A stretch of 64,000 bases of DNA from Streptosporangium sp. NBC_01755. GTDB taxonomy: Bacteria > Actinomycetota > Actinomycetes > Streptosporangiales > Streptosporangiaceae. The notes beneath the pieces were generated by a model. It was given only the letters and a program-made list of their open reading frames with translations, did not search any database and was not told the DNA's origin. Of the stretch, positions 44,045 to 52,228 are shown in pieces. A program made the translations under genes and the position numbers. The DNA lies in contig NZ_CP109131.1 in assembly GCF_035917995.1 (NCBI RefSeq), positions 124,001 to 188,000 on the forward strand, given 5' to 3'. How positions within the stretch are numbered: position 1 is the first letter of the stretch; the number at the start of each line of letters is the position of its first letter.

Positions 44045-46414
44045 TCAGGCGGCGATGTGCTCGGCCACCTTGGCCGGGGTGAGCGCGATGTCCAGGACCT
44101 CGCGCACGTCGCTCACCGCGTGAACGGTGAGCTCGTCGCGGACGGCCTGCGGGACATCGTCCAGGTCGGGCTCGTTGCGCGCCGGGATCAGCACCGTCGT
44201 GATGCCCGCCCGGTGGGCGGCCAGCAGCTTCTGCTTGACCCCGCCGATCGGGAGCACCCGGCCGGTGAGGGAGACCTCGCCGGTCATGGCCACGTCGGCG
44301 CGGACCTGACGGCCCGACAGCAGCGAGGCCAGGGCCGTGATCAAGGTGACGCCCGCGGACGGGCCGTCCTTGGGAACGGCTCCGGCCGGGAAGTGGACGT
44401 GCACCGAGCGGTCCTTGAGGGAACCGACGGGCAGCTCCAGCTCCGCGCCCCGCGAGCGCAGGTAGGAGAGCGCGATCCGGGCCGACTCCTTCATGACGTC
44501 GCCGAGCTGGCCGGTCAGGGTCAGGCCGGTGTCACCGGTCTCGGGGTCGGCCAGGGACGCCTCCACGTAGAGCACGTCACCTCCCGCCCCGGTGACCGCC
44601 AGACCGGTCGCCACACCGGGAACCGCCGTGCGCTGGCTGGACTCGGGAAGCGAGGACTCCGGCACGTTACGCGGGCGGCCCAGATAGGGGACCAGGTCCC
44701 CCACCACCACGGGCAGCTCGCCCTCACCGAGCGCGACATTGGCCGTCACCTTGCGCAGAATCCTGGCGATCGAGCGCTCCAGGGACCGGACCCCGGCCTC
44801 CCTGGTGTACTCACCCGCGAGCCTGCGCAGCGCGTCCTCGTCGACCGTGACGTCCTCGGCGGTGAGGCCGGCCTTGTCGAGCTGGCGCGGGAGCAGATGG
44901 TCACGGGCGATGGCGACCTTCTCGTCCTCGGTATAGCCATCGAGCGTCACGATCTCCATGCGGTCCAGCAGCGGGCCGGGGATGGCCTCCAGCACGTTGG
45001 CGGTCGCCAGGAAGAGCACGTCGCTGAGGTCGAGCTCCACCTCCAGGTAGTGGTCACGGAAGGTGTGGTTCTGCGCCGGGTCGAGCACCTCGAGCAGCGC
45101 GGCCGTCGGGTCGCCCCGGTAATCGGAGCCGACCTTGTCGACCTCGTCGAGCAGCACGACCGGGTTCATCGAGCCGGCCTCCCGGATGGCGCGGACGATC
45201 CGGCCCGACTGGGCGCCGACGTAGGTACGCCGGTGACCGCGGATCTCGGCCTCGTCCCGGACACCGCCGAGGGCGACCCGGACGAACTTGCGGCCCATCG
45301 CACGGGCGACGGACTCACCGAGGGAGGTCTTGCCGACCCCGGGCGGGCCGGCCAGCGCAAGCACGGCGCCGCTGCGACGGCCGCCGACCACGCCGAGCCC
45401 CTTCTCGGCCCTGCGCCCGCGGACCGCGAGGTATTCGATGATGCGGTCCTTGACGTCCTCGAGGCCGGTGTGGTCGGTGTCGAGGACGGCGCGGGCCGCG
45501 GCGATGTCGTACGAGTCCTCGGTCCGCTCGTTCCACGGGATGTCGAGAACGGTGTCGAGCCAGGTGCGGATCCAGCCGGTCTCGGGAGACTGGTCAGAGG
45601 TCCGTTCCAGCTTGTCGACCTCCTTAAGCGCGGCCTGACGCACCTTTTCCGGCAGGTCGGCGGCCTCGACGCGGGAGCGGTAGTCCTCCTCCTCGGAGGC
45701 GGCGGTGTCGCCGTTCAGCTCGGCGAGCTCCTTGCGGACCGCGGCGAGCTGCCGGCGGAGCAGGAACTCACGCTGCTGCTTCTCCATGCCCTCCTGGACG
45801 TCCTTGCGGATCGTCTCGGCCACGTCGATCTCGGCCAGGTGCTCGCGCGACCACTCGACCAGCTTCTCCAACCGGTCGGCCGGGTCCGCGGTCTCCAGGA
45901 TCTCGGCCTTGCGCGAGGTGCTCAGCCAGGGGGCGTAACCGGAGTTGTCGGCCAGGATCGACGGGTCGTCCATCTGGTTGACCGCGTCGACGACCTGCCA
46001 GGCGCCCCGCTTCTGCAGGATCGTGGTGGCCAGCGCCTTGTACGCCTTCGCCAGCTCGTGGGCGCGCTCGTCCGCCGCGACGGCGGGAACCCGGGTGGCC
46101 TGCACCCACAGGGCCGCGCCCGGCCCGGTCGTGCCGGTGCCCACGCGGACCCGGTCGACACCGCGCACCACGGCGGCGGGCTCGCCGCCCGGCAGCCTGC
46201 CCACCTGCTCGACGATCGCCCGGACGCCCACCGAGCCGTATCTTCCGTCGATCCGGGGAACGAGCAGGACTTCGGGCTTGTTGTCAGCGAGAGCCTGAGC
46301 CGCGTCGATCGCAGCCCGGACCTCGGTCTCCGACAGGTCAAGCGGAACCACCATGCCCGGCAGCACGACCTCGTCGTCGAGCGGCAGGACCGGGAGGATC
46401 AAGCTCTCACTCAT
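44045..46414 (-). CDS. lon: ATP-dependent protease Lon
   Basis: 789-residue cytosolic AAA+ protease. N-terminal substrate-binding domain (LILPVLPLDDEVVLPGMVVP), coiled-coil (FLLRRQLAAVRKELAELNG), Walker A AGPPGVGKTSLGES, Walker B VVLLDEVDK. The proteolytic domain has catalytic Ser in PKDGPSAGVTLITAL and Lys in GGVKQKLLAAHRAG. The start ATG 46414 (MSESLILPV) is chosen; an in-frame start at 46447 would overlap the operator. A HAIR operator just upstream indicates HspR repression and heat induction. Confidence 0.97.
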   Translation of the reverse strand: MSESLILPVLPLDDEVVLPGMVVPLDLSETEVRAAIDAAQALADNKPEVLLVPRIDGRYGSVGVRAIVEQVGRLPGGEPAAVVRGVDRVRVGTGTTGPGAALWVQATRVPAVAADERAHELAKAYKALATTILQKRGAWQVVDAVNQMDDPSILADNSGYAPWLSTSRKAEILETADPADRLEKLVEWSREHLAEIDVAETIRKDVQEGMEKQQREFLLRRQLAAVRKELAELNGDTAASEEEDYRSRVEAADLPEKVRQAALKEVDKLERTSDQSPETGWIRTWLDTVLDIPWNERTEDSYDIAAARAVLDTDHTGLEDVKDRIIEYLAVRGRRAEKGLGVVGGRRSGAVLALAGPPGVGKTSLGESVARAMGRKFVRVALGGVRDEAEIRGHRRTYVGAQSGRIVRAIREAGSMNPVVLLDEVDKVGSDYRGDPTAALLEVLDPAQNHTFRDHYLEVELDLSDVLFLATANVLEAIPGPLLDRMEIVTLDGYTEDEKVAIARDHLLPRQLDKAGLTAEDVTVDEDALRRLAGEYTREAGVRSLERSIARILRKVTANVALGEGELPVVVGDLVPYLGRPRNVPESSLPESSQRTAVPGVATGLAVTGAGGDVLYVEASLADPETGDTGLTLTGQLGDVMKESARIALSYLRSRGAELELPVGSLKDRSVHVHFPAGAVPKDGPSAGVTLITALASLLSGRQVRADVAMTGEVSLTGRVLPIGGVKQKLLAAHRAGITTVLIPARNEPDLDDVPQAVRDELTVHAVSDVREVLDIALTPAKVAEHIAA

Positions 46415-46428
46415 GTGAACTCCAAGGG

Positions 46429-46447
46429 TTGAGTTGTACTCACTCAA
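46429..46447. promoter_or_regulatory. HAIR operator (HspR site) upstream of lon
   Basis: TTGAGT (46429-46434), 7-nt spacer, ACTCAA (46442-46447), matching the core of the CTTGAGT-N7-ACTCAAG HspR element. It lies 14 nt before the start codon. HspR control of lon is established in Streptomyces. Confidence 0.9.
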
Positions 46448-46448
46448 T

Positions 46449-46934
46449 TAATGGGAGCCTGAGAATGTTCCCGAGGTTGAGCGTGTTCGCTGTGAGCGAT
46501 CGTAATTGTGTAATTTCTGTCATCCTGCCGGAAGAAGTCCATCACCGCGCAGCAGGCCGAGCAGGCCATCGATCTGCTCGGTCGATCGCGATACTCCCGG
46601 CGCTCGGCGACCTACCGCGGACCATGACTTCACACCACCCGAGACCGGCCCCCTCGGCGCCACTCCGCTACAGGCCGCCACAGAATAGGACGGCCCCAGC
46701 TCACTCCCCCTCGTCGCCTTCCTGCTCCGCGATCCCACCTGGAGCGACGAGGGACTTTTCCCGTCAACGGAAACGATCGGCAGGCCCTCGCGACACCGCG
46801 CCACCGGTGCCGGGCCGGGAACGGCCAACGACGGCGCGCAACCCGTCCGCGGCACGACAAACCGTTCGTTTTACCGGATGCGCACGCGCCGCGCACCCGC
46901 CTCCATCACGGACAACCGGCGTGCGCGCTGTTCC
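46449..46934. other. Intergenic region between lon and the iron ABC operon
   Basis: No gene recognised on either strand. It holds the lon promoter region at the left (AT-rich around 46436-46460 and 46500-46520). No hairpin of note was found after the ABC ATPase gene. Confidence 0.4.
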
Positions 46935-47990
46935 TCAAGCCCCACGCCAGGCCTGACATGTTCCTTCCACGAGCACCCCGACAGCGGCTCCCGCCGTCAC
47001 CGGGGCCGCGTGGCCGGGCACTCGCGCGATGATCCGTGTGTCATCGGCGAGCCGGAGTGTGACGACCGCGTCATGGCCGTGAAAGTCGTAACCGATCACG
47101 GTCGCGGCCACCGCCGGGCGGGCCGATGCCGTGGTGATGCGAATCTGTTCGGGGCGCACCATGGCGGTGAGGGCACCGGTCCCTGCCGGTACCTCGCCCA
47201 CCGGGATGGGACCGAGTGCCGTGGACAGCACGGCGTCACCCGTACCTGGGCCGATACCGGTTCCGGCGGGCAGGAACACCGCGTCGCCCACGAATGCCGC
47301 CACCCATGGGTCCACCGGTTCCCGATAGACGCCGACCGCCGGTCCGCTCTGGATGACCAGGCCGTCGCGCATCACCGCGACCTGATCGGCGCTGGAGAGG
47401 GCCTCGCCCTGGTCGTGGGTGACGAGGATGGCGGTCGCCCCGTCGGCTCGCAGCGCGTCGCGCACATCGCGCCGCAGTTCGACGCGTAACCCGGCGTCCA
47501 GCGCGCTGAACGGCTCGTCGAGCAGGATGAGGGAGGGGCGCGGTGCCAGCGCCCTGGCGACCGCCACGCGCTGCTGCTGTCCGCCGGACAGGTGATGTGG
47601 CATCCGCTCGCCCTGTCCGGACAGGCCCACCAGGGTGAGCACTTCCTCGATGCGGCCAGAACGCCGTTCCTCCCGGTTCAGGCCGTACCCGATGTTGTCG
47701 CCCACCGACAGGTGCGGGAAGAGCGCGCCCTCCTGCGGGACGGTGACGATATGCCGGCGTTCTGGGGATGTGTGCACTCCCGGGCCTGCGACAGTCCGCC
47801 CATCAACGGCGATCTCACCGGCATCGAGCCGTTCGAAACCCGCCACACAGCGCAGCAGGGTCGTCTTGCCACAGCCCGAAGGGCCGAGTACGGCGGTCAG
47901 GGTGCCGCTCGGCACGGTGAGGTCGACCCCGGCGAGCGCGGTCATCGTTCCGTACTTCTTGGCGATACCGCGCAGTTCCAGCCGGCTCAT
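46935..47990 (-). CDS. Iron(III)-type ABC importer ATPase (FbpC-like)
   Basis: 351-residue ATPase with N-terminal nucleotide-binding domain: Walker A LGPSGCGKTTLLRCVAGF, signature LSGGQQQRVAVARALAPRPS, Walker B LILLDEPFSALD, H-loop LVTHDQGEA. The C-terminal TOBE-like regulatory domain contains VRPEQIRITTA. It overlaps the permease by 4 nt. It is third in a binding-protein/permease/ATPase operon of FbpABC type; the upstream iron box supports iron. The start is ATG 47990 (MSRLELRG). Confidence 0.88.
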   Translation of the reverse strand: MSRLELRGIAKKYGTMTALAGVDLTVPSGTLTAVLGPSGCGKTTLLRCVAGFERLDAGEIAVDGRTVAGPGVHTSPERRHIVTVPQEGALFPHLSVGDNIGYGLNREERRSGRIEEVLTLVGLSGQGERMPHHLSGGQQQRVAVARALAPRPSLILLDEPFSALDAGLRVELRRDVRDALRADGATAILVTHDQGEALSSADQVAVMRDGLVIQSGPAVGVYREPVDPWVAAFVGDAVFLPAGTGIGPGTGDAVLSTALGPIPVGEVPAGTGALTAMVRPEQIRITTASARPAVAATVIGYDFHGHDAVVTLRLADDTRIIARVPGHAAPVTAGAAVGVLVEGTCQAWRGA

Positions 47991-49648
47991 CTGGTGGACT
48001 CCCGGGTGAGGATGCCGGTGCGCGAGGTGAGCAGCCACGCGGGCACCGATGACAGCAGCACGAGCAACGCCGCGTAGGGGGCAGCGGCGGCATAGGCCGC
48101 CACGGTGGTGTGCGTCCACAGTTCGGTGGCGAGGGTGTCGATACCGGTCGGCCGCAAAAGGAGTGTAGCGGGCAGTTCCTTCATGCAGGCCAGGAAGGCC
48201 AGCGCGGCACCGGCCCCGATGCCGGGCAGGGTGAGGGGCAGGGTCACCGTACGCAGCACGGCCAGCGGTCCCCGGCCCAGTGAGCGGGCGACGTCGTCCA
48301 GGACGGGGGGCGCCTGTGCCGCCGCCGCGGTGACCGCGGCCACCGCCAGCGGGAGGAACAGGGCGACGTAGCCGAGCGCGAGCAGCCAGGTCGTCTGGTA
48401 GATCGGATAGGCGAGGCTGATCCCGAAGGAGACCAGGGAAAGGCCGATGACCAGGCCGGGCAGGGCGTGGCTGAGGTAGCCGAGACGATCGAGCAGTGCG
48501 GTCAGCAGGCTTGGCGCCTTGGCGGTGAGCACGCCCAGTGGCAGCGCGAGCAGCACGGTGAGCACGGTGCCCGCGAAGGAGAGCCAGAGCGAGTTGCCCG
48601 CGGCGTCGGCCACCTCGGACCAGGTCCCCGGCCGCGAGACACCCTCGATCATCCGGTGGCCGAGGCTCACCACGGTGACGCCGATGGAGAGCCCCGCGAG
48701 AACGAGCAGCATGAAGGTGGCGGGCCAGCGCGTCCGGACGAGGCGGAACCTGGCCGGGGCCCGGCGAGTAGCGCCCAGATGAGCGTAGCGGGCACCGCGT
48801 TGGCGGCTCGCCGTCTCACCCGCGAGTATGAGCATCGTCAAGATGACGAGCACACTTGACAGCACCAGCGCTCCGGTTCGGTCGAAGCCCAGGTCGAAGG
48901 CGACGAAGATGGCCCGGGTGAAGGTGTCGGCCCGCACGATCGACACCGCGCCGAAGTCCGACAGAACGTACAGCGCCACCAGAAGCGCGCCACCCGCGAC
49001 CGCGGGACGGACCTGCCGCAGTGTCACACCGGTGAAGGTGCGCCAGGCGTTTCTGCCCAGTGATCGGGACACCTCCTCCTGGGCCGGGTCGGCGCCCTTG
49101 AGCGCCGCGGCGACGGGCAGGAAGACGTAGGGATAGGAGCACAGCGTCAGCACCAGCGCCGCCGCCCAGAAGCCCTCGAACCCGTCAACGGTCGATCTCC
49201 ACGCGAATGCCGCGATGTAGGTCGGTACCGCGAGTGGCAGGGCCGCCAGGACCGCGAACGCGCGCCTGGCGGGCAGATCGGTCCGTACGACCAGGAACGC
49301 CGAACCGACCCCCAGCACGAGGCACCCGGCGCTCACCACCGCGGCCAGGCCGAGGGTGCGGAGCGCGAGCAGCGCGACCCGCGCGGTGAACACCTCCTCG
49401 GCGATACGCTTCCAGCCCGCTTCGGCCGTCCGCACGCCGAGGTAGAGCACCGGGATGAGGGCCACCGCGACGGCCAGTACCGACAGGGCGAGCAGTAGCG
49501 GCCGGCGAGGACGCCCGCCCGTCGGCAGGATACGACCGAACGGCCGTAGGGCGGGTCCGTCGCGGCGGACCCGCCTGGCGAGATGTGGTCGCGTGGTCAG
49601 GGGAGGAGTCCTGATCCCTTGACCGGCGACTCGCTGCGGCCGCCGCAA
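47987..49648 (-). CDS. Iron(III)-type ABC importer permease (FbpB-like, duplicated domain)
   Basis: Protein of up to 553 residues with two homologous membrane halves of about six helices each. Binding-protein-dependent EAA-like loops are EVSRSLGRNAWRTFTGVTLR in the first half and DDVARSLGRGPLAVLRTVTL in the second. The 5' end is uncertain: the longest frame begins at TTG 49648 inside the truncated binding-protein gene, and no strong ribosome site was found. The natural start was probably near 49600, at the overlap with that gene's stop. The first helix (LLLALSVLAVAVALIPVLYL) begins near 49500. Confidence 0.83.
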   Translation of the reverse strand: MRRPQRVAGQGIRTPPLTTRPHLARRVRRDGPALRPFGRILPTGGRPRRPLLLALSVLAVAVALIPVLYLGVRTAEAGWKRIAEEVFTARVALLALRTLGLAAVVSAGCLVLGVGSAFLVVRTDLPARRAFAVLAALPLAVPTYIAAFAWRSTVDGFEGFWAAALVLTLCSYPYVFLPVAAALKGADPAQEEVSRSLGRNAWRTFTGVTLRQVRPAVAGGALLVALYVLSDFGAVSIVRADTFTRAIFVAFDLGFDRTGALVLSSVLVILTMLILAGETASRQRGARYAHLGATRRAPARFRLVRTRWPATFMLLVLAGLSIGVTVVSLGHRMIEGVSRPGTWSEVADAAGNSLWLSFAGTVLTVLLALPLGVLTAKAPSLLTALLDRLGYLSHALPGLVIGLSLVSFGISLAYPIYQTTWLLALGYVALFLPLAVAAVTAAAAQAPPVLDDVARSLGRGPLAVLRTVTLPLTLPGIGAGAALAFLACMKELPATLLLRPTGIDTLATELWTHTTVAAYAAAAPYAALLVLLSSVPAWLLTSRTGILTRESTR

Positions 49649-49782
49649 ACGGTGATCTTCTTGTCGTTCGCGGCGCCGGCAGCGGTGGAACCGCTGTCGG
49701 ACTCGTTTCCGCAGGCGGTGATCCCGGACAGCAGGGCTCCCGCTGCCGGTGCGAGCACAGCTTTGGGGAGTTCAACGGGCAT
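49597..49782 (-). pseudogene. Iron-binding lipoprotein gene reduced to its N-terminus
   Basis: 61-codon frame: ATG 49782 with AGAAGGA upstream, a lipobox (LLSGITACGNES), a linker, then KKITVCGGRSESPVKGSGLL and TGA. KITV-x-x-GRSE is the beginning of the mature FbpA-like fold, which normally runs about 300 further residues. The stop overlaps the region where the permease starts. Nearly the whole ligand-binding protein has been removed while its promoter, iron box and signal peptide remain. Confidence 0.85.
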
Positions 49783-49848
49783 GGCGGTGTTTTCCTTCTG
49801 TCGATCGGGAGGAGTCCGACCACGGTTTCAACGACAACGCTGTAAAAG

Positions 49849-49867
49849 TTAGCCGAGCCTAACCTAA
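49849..49867. promoter_or_regulatory. Iron box (DmdR/IdeR operator)
   Basis: On the minus strand TTAGGTTAGGCTCGGCTAA, a close match to the TTAGGTTAGGCTAACCTAA consensus of actinobacterial iron-dependent repressors. It lies about 70 nt before the binding-protein start. Confidence 0.88.
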
Positions 49868-50015
49868 GGGTAGATTGGCGGCGAAGGCACCCCCCTCGGA
49901 GGCCACGGCACCATCCGACGCGCCCGGCTCCCTGCGACAGGCCCCACCCGCTCGCGCCAAGAAGCCCGTCCCCGCGCGTCCCACCCGAACTCGACGCGAA
50001 GGACGGCCGGTTTAA

Positions 50016-50072
50016 TGACAAGGTGTCGTCATCGGCTTGACGAGGTGGCGCGATTTTTGTGACACTGTGTCA
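50016..50072. promoter_or_regulatory. Paired TGACA-N3-TGTCA operators before heme oxygenase
   Basis: TGACAAGGTGTCG at 50016-50028 and the perfect palindrome TGACACTGTGTCA at 50060-50072 are 44 bp apart, about four helical turns. Such TGACAnnnTGTCA sites are typical of TetR-family repressors. The intact TetR gene at 51.6 kb is a candidate regulator. Confidence 0.65.
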
Positions 50073-50100
50073 TGAAAAGTTTCCTCGCCGCGGAGTGATC

Positions 50101-50754
50101 ATGAGTGAGTCACCGTTCTCCGAAGTCCTCAGAAACGCCACCTGGGGCGACCACGAATCCGCCGAGGATGAGAGCTACCTCAAGGCCCTGATGGCGGGCC
50201 AGCTCACCCCCGAGGCGTACGGCGAGATGGTCGCCCAGCACTACTTCGCCTACGTGGCCCTGGACGGCGCCTCACGGTCGCTCGCCGAGGACCCCGTCGC
50301 GGCACCGTTCGTCTTTCCCGAGCTCTACCGGGAGGAGGCCCTGGTCCGCGACCTGGAGACGATCTACGGGTCCGGCTGGCGGTCCAGGATCGAGCCCTCC
50401 AAGCCGACCCTGACCCTGGTCGCCCGCATCAACCAGGTCGCCACCTGGCCGGCCGGCTACATCGCCCACCACTACACCCGCTACATGGGTGACCTGTCCG
50501 GCGGGCAGTTCATCCGGATGGAGCTGCAGAAGATCTACGGCTACCAGCCGGGTGGCGGCATCGACTTCTACCTGTTCGACGAGATCGGCAGCCTGCCCCG
50601 TTTCAAGAACGAGTACCGGGCCCGGCTGGACGCGCTGCCCCTGGACGAGGCCGAGAAGCAGCGTCTGATCCGCGAGACCAAGCTCGCCTACCTGCTCAAC
50701 ACCGAGGTCCTGGGCGAGCTCGGCCGGGTGGCCCGGTCCGAGGTCGCCGCCTGA
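50101..50754 (+). CDS. Heme oxygenase (biliverdin-producing)
   Basis: 217-residue HmuO/HO-1-like enzyme that opens heme to biliverdin, CO and iron. Proximal ligand His18 lies in RNATWGDHESAED, and the distal glycine helix is MGDLSGGQFIRMELQKIYG. The start ATG 50101 has CGGAGTG upstream. It stands divergent to the iron transporter, so the shared intergenic region (49783-50100) holds both the iron box and the TGACA-N3-TGTCA sites. It probably supplies iron from heme. Confidence 0.93.
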   Translation: MSESPFSEVLRNATWGDHESAEDESYLKALMAGQLTPEAYGEMVAQHYFAYVALDGASRSLAEDPVAAPFVFPELYREEALVRDLETIYGSGWRSRIEPSKPTLTLVARINQVATWPAGYIAHHYTRYMGDLSGGQFIRMELQKIYGYQPGGGIDFYLFDEIGSLPRFKNEYRARLDALPLDEAEKQRLIRETKLAYLLNTEVLGELGRVARSEVAA

Positions 50755-50778
50755 ACCCGGTCGTCCCACAGCACGAGA

Positions 50779-50816
50779 GAACGCTCCGGCACGGATGTCT
50801 CCGCACCGGAGCGTTC
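50779..50816 (+). terminator. Terminator of heme oxygenase
   Basis: Perfect 11-bp stem GAACGCTCCGG (50779-50789) with CCGGAGCGTTC (50806-50816), 25 nt after the stop codon. Confidence 0.75.
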
Positions 50817-50897
50817 AGCTGTCCGGCGCCCTCCAGGAGGCGCTGGACCTTCGGAAATCGCACGGTCCCGGCAAAGGCCCTCAAAGACGTACGGTGC

Positions 50898-51114
50898 TCA
50901 GAAGGCGTACGGCCCGAAACGCCCCCAGGCCACGAAGGCGGCCAGCACGAGGAGCACCAGGTTCATCACGAGTGCCGAATACTCCTTGCGCCGGACGTGC
51001 ACGATGATGGCGCCGATCATCGTGACCACCAGGCCGGCGGCGGCGAGCGGGGTCAGCACGGGCAGGACGCCGGTGAGAGCGGGCAGGATCAGCCCGATCC
51101 CGAGGCGGCGGAGC
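50898..51114 (-). pseudogene. DoxX-family membrane protein, C-terminal part
   Basis: Minus-strand frame with LGIGLILPALTGVLPVLTPL, AAGLVVTMIGAIIVHVRRKE and a final membrane helix, matching the last two or three helices of DoxX-like proteins. The N-terminal helices are absent: upstream codons (ELRRL and beyond) are antisense to a tetR fragment. No start codon with a ribosome site is seen. Confidence 0.7.
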
Positions 51115-51518
51115 TCGCCGACGACCCCTGGGAGGCGTTCGCCGGGCTGGTCGAACACGTCTGCGGGATGCAGGCCGCCGACCAGGGGGTGACCGAGGCT
51201 CTCACCACCTGCTTCCCCGGAGCCGCGCTGGAGGCACCGAGAGCGCGGGCGATGGCGGCGATCGACCGGGTGATCGAGCGGGCCCGCCGTTCCGGGACGC
51301 TACGCGCCGACTTCACCGGCCAGGATCTTATGCTGATCATGATGGCCAACGCCGGAGTGCTCGGCTCCACGCGCTACGCCGCCCCTCAGGCGTGGCGGCG
51401 ACTGATCGGCCTGATCCTCGACGCCTGCCGCACCGACCGCGCCGGCCTCCCGCTCCCCCCGGCCCCCAGCACCAAGGACCTGCACACCGCCATGATCGCG
51501 ACCCGCCCCCAGCGCTGA
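51108..51518 (+). pseudogene. TetR-family regulator, ligand-binding part only
   Basis: Frame reading DDPWEAFAGLVEHVCGMQAA, DQGVTEALTTCFPGAAL and FTGQDLMLIMMANAGVLGS, typical of the C-terminal domain of SbtR-like TetR regulators, ending with TGA 51518. The N-terminal helix-turn-helix is missing; the frame upstream runs into antisense of the DoxX fragment. DoxX and TetR genes commonly stand back to back, so the junction near 51110 looks like a deletion of the shared 5' region. Confidence 0.72.
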
Positions 51519-51577
51519 CCTCGCGGCCGGACGCGGACGACCTGACCGGGGCTGCGGCACTGTGCGACCATGGGGCC

Positions 51578-52195
51578 ATGCCCCGGATTTCGGCCGCTAC
51601 CATCGGCGAGCACCGCGCCCAGACACAGGACCGCATCCTGCGTGCGGTCTCACGTCTCTCCCGGGAGCAGGGCATCGACGCCATCTCCATGACCGACGTG
51701 GCGAGCGAGGCCGAGATCACCCGCACCGTTCTGTACAACTACTTCCCCGACAAGGCCGCGCTGCTGCTGGCCTTCACCGAGCGGGTGACGCACTACTTCA
51801 TCGACGGCTACGAGCGGGAACTGCCCGAGCGGGCCTCCTCCGCCGAGCAGTTGCGGGTCTTCGTCAGGCTCCAGCTCGAAGGGCTGCTCGCCCACCCCCA
51901 TCCCGGCCCCGCCGACCTGTCCGCCGCCCTGGGCCCCGACGCCTACCAGCGCCTGGCCGACCACGTCGAGCCGATGCAGCGCATCCTGACGGGCATCATC
52001 GACAGCGGCGTGGCCTCAGGCGACTTCCACACCCTCGACGTGGCCGCCACCTCCCGCTTCATCCTCGCCGTCATCGGCGCCGAGCGGGTCCCGCTGCTCA
52101 GCGGCGCGGTGACACCCGAGGAGGCCGAGGAGATGGTGTTGGAGTTCGTGCTGCGTGGCCTGGGCTCCCTCCCGCACCCCCCGGACGCCGGCTGA
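51578..52195 (+). CDS. TetR-family transcriptional regulator
   Basis: 205-residue complete regulator. The helix-turn-helix at residues about 30-60 reads AISMTDVASEAEITRTVLYN, then YFPDKAALL. The ligand-binding domain contains VRLQLEGLLAHPHPGPADLS. The start ATG 51578 (MPRISAATIGEHRAQ) lies about 60 nt after the truncated tetR. It may control itself or the heme oxygenase operators at 50.0 kb; that link is inferred from site type and proximity. Confidence 0.9.
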   Translation: MPRISAATIGEHRAQTQDRILRAVSRLSREQGIDAISMTDVASEAEITRTVLYNYFPDKAALLLAFTERVTHYFIDGYERELPERASSAEQLRVFVRLQLEGLLAHPHPGPADLSAALGPDAYQRLADHVEPMQRILTGIIDSGVASGDFHTLDVAATSRFILAVIGAERVPLLSGAVTPEEAEEMVLEFVLRGLGSLPHPPDAG

Positions 52196-52228
52196 GCCCG
52201 TCGGGCGGTGCGGGGGGGTGGCCTGACC

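Noticed and set aside
44057..46432. 791-codon open frame opposite lon
   Set aside because: Exactly shadows lon; composition is Gly/Arg/Asp-rich without domains.
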